Below, piece after piece: positions 6,519 to 7,320 of a stretch of 7,320 nt of DNA. This stretch comes from Gemmatimonadota bacterium (GTDB lineage: Bacteria; Gemmatimonadota; Gemmatimonadetes; Gemmatimonadales; GWC2-71-9), in assembly GCA_025361465.1 (NCBI GenBank), contig JANYAG010000214.1, positions 1 through 7,320 on the forward strand, given 5' to 3'. The notes beneath the pieces are model-generated. The model made no database searches. It saw only the letters and a program-made list of their open reading frames with translations, and was not told the DNA's origin. The translations under genes were made by a program, and so were the position numbers. Position 1 is the first letter of the stretch. Each line of letters begins with the position of its first letter.

Positions 6519-7273
6519 GCGGCAGCGTCCTGGTCACTCTGGCCGATGGCATCCTCACCCTCACCCTCAATCGCCCCGAAAAGCGCAACGCACTCGACGC
6601 GTCGGTGATCGACGGACTGGCAGAGGCGATCGCCAGGGCGGAACTTGATGCGGACGTGCGGGTCGTGGCCCTTCGCGGGGCCGGCAAGGATTTCTGTGCC
6701 GGGGCGGATCTCGCGGAGCTGCTGGCCTCAGTCGATCGGACGCTGGAGGAGAACGAACGCAGTGCCCTGGCACTGGGGGAGTTGTTCCTTGCCCTGCGCC
6801 GGTTGCCGAAGCCGACCGTTGCGATTGTCCACGGCCGGGCGCTCGCCGGCGGCGCAGGCCTGGCGATGGCCTGCGACATCGTCCTGGCCGGGGAGTCCGC
6901 GCAGATCGGCTATCCCGAAATCGCCCGAGGCTTCGTCCCGGCGATGGTGATGACGCTGCTACGTCGAGTGGCCGGCGAGAAGCGCGCCTTCGATCTGGTG
7001 GCCACCGGCCGCTTGCTTTCCGCGCGGGAGGCGCTTGAGGTTGGCCTGGTGAGCCGGGTGCTGCCGGATGGAATGCTCTCGGCCAATGCCGCAACGGTCC
7101 TGTCGGAGCTCGCCGGCCGCAGCGTGAGCGCGCTCGCGTTGACCAAGCAGCTCTTCATCGAACTCGATGGCCGGACCTTTGAAGAGGGAGTTCTGCTCGG
7201 GGCGCGCGTCAACGCGATGGCCCGCACGACTCCGGACTTTCGCAAGGCGATCGCCGAGTTTCTCAAGGCATGA
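6515..7273 (+). CDS. Enoyl-CoA hydratase/isomerase family protein, probable methylglutaconyl-CoA hydratase
   Basis: 252 residues, normal for crotonases. The frame stays open further upstream, but the start is set by ATG 6515-6517 (ATGA overlap with the previous stop), by GGAAGG at 6502-6507 and by the family's start pattern (VTLADGILTLTLNRPEKRNAL). Signatures: the CoA/oxyanion segment DFCAGADL (59-66, A64 donor), ALAGGAGLAMACDI (109-122, G112 donor), YPEIARGFVPAM (133-144) and the C-terminal helix with FIELDGRTFEEGV. Aligned by eye to rat crotonase, the Glu164 position is kept (E135) but the Glu144 position is glycine (G115). Bacterial LiuC- and AtuE-type hydratases, as I recall them, show the same pattern. 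Likely reaction: hydration of 3-methylglutaconyl-CoA to HMG-CoA, the step after the carboxylase encoded upstream. A hydratase for the isohexenyl homologue, or another crotonase activity, remains possible. Confidence 0.85.
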   Translation: MSGSVLVTLADGILTLTLNRPEKRNALDASVIDGLAEAIARAELDADVRVVALRGAGKDFCAGADLAELLASVDRTLEENERSALALGELFLALRRLPKPTVAIVHGRALAGGAGLAMACDIVLAGESAQIGYPEIARGFVPAMVMTLLRRVAGEKRAFDLVATGRLLSAREALEVGLVSRVLPDGMLSANAATVLSELAGRSVSALALTKQLFIELDGRTFEEGVLLGARVNAMARTTPDFRKAIAEFLKA

Positions 7274-7320
7274 TGCGCCTCCGGTGGGGAGTGGTCATCG
7301 TCGGGATCGCGCTGGCCCTC
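7270..7320 (+). CDS. Start of an exported or membrane protein, 3' truncated
   Basis: Only 17 codons are visible. Two in-frame ATGs stand side by side (7270 and 7273). The first overlaps the hydratase stop as ATGA, the second as TGATG; AAGG at 7265-7268 is close to both. The translation is MMRLRWGVVIVGIALAL: short, basic (two Arg), then strongly hydrophobic, as in a signal peptide or first membrane segment. The gene continues the overlapping operon. Nothing more can be said about its function; an exported product would parallel the peptidase upstream. Confidence 0.6.
   Translation, partial: MMRLRWGVVIVGIALAL

Noticed and set aside
1..7320. tRNA/rRNA genes, CRISPR arrays, insertion sequences, inverted repeats, phage genes
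   Set aside because: Coding genes cover virtually every base on one strand. I saw no repeated spacers, transposase or integrase motifs, or RNA-gene-like segments.

Overview
The window is one densely packed, GC-rich bacterial gene string, all on the + strand. It has almost no intergenic DNA: one 6-nt gap, and otherwise stop/start overlaps of 1 or 4 nt. Six genes plus the start of a seventh read as a single operon that begins upstream and continues downstream. High GC, GTG starts and tight coupling fit a free-living heterotroph. The mix of genes (stand-alone B12-binding mutase subunit, carboxylase beta subunit, exported subtilase, AtuA family) is reminiscent of Gemmatimonadota or a similar soil or sediment lineage. 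That placement is an impression from gene content, not something the sequence proves.

Layout: (1) bases 1-311, the C-terminal part of the cobalamin-binding small subunit of methylmalonyl-CoA mutase; (2) 318-1970, a biotin-dependent acyl-CoA carboxylase beta subunit of methylcrotonyl-/geranyl-CoA carboxylase type; (3) 1967-4792, a large exported, cysteine-free subtilisin-family (S8) peptidase with tripeptidyl-peptidase II-like architecture; (4) 4789-6162, an AtuA-family (DUF1446) protein; (5) 6162-6518, the small AtuA-like C-terminal domain as its own gene; (6) 6515-7273, an enoyl-CoA hydratase/crotonase of methylglutaconyl-CoA hydratase type; (7) from 7270, the first codons of a protein with a hydrophobic N-terminus.

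Together the intracellular genes look like a branched-chain acyl-CoA degradation module. The carboxylase and hydratase would act on leucine-derived 3-methylcrotonyl-CoA, or on isoprenoid-derived geranyl-CoA. The mutase subunit would handle propionyl-CoA-derived methylmalonyl-CoA from valine, isoleucine or odd-chain substrates. The AtuA pair is a regular but functionally unassigned companion of such carboxylases. The exported peptidase, translationally coupled on both sides, suggests that extracytoplasmic protein digestion is co-expressed with catabolism of the released amino acids. This is the most interesting feature of the window. The peptidase also appears to lack both glutamates that give eukaryotic TPP II its tripeptidyl specificity, so it is probably not a true tripeptidyl-peptidase.
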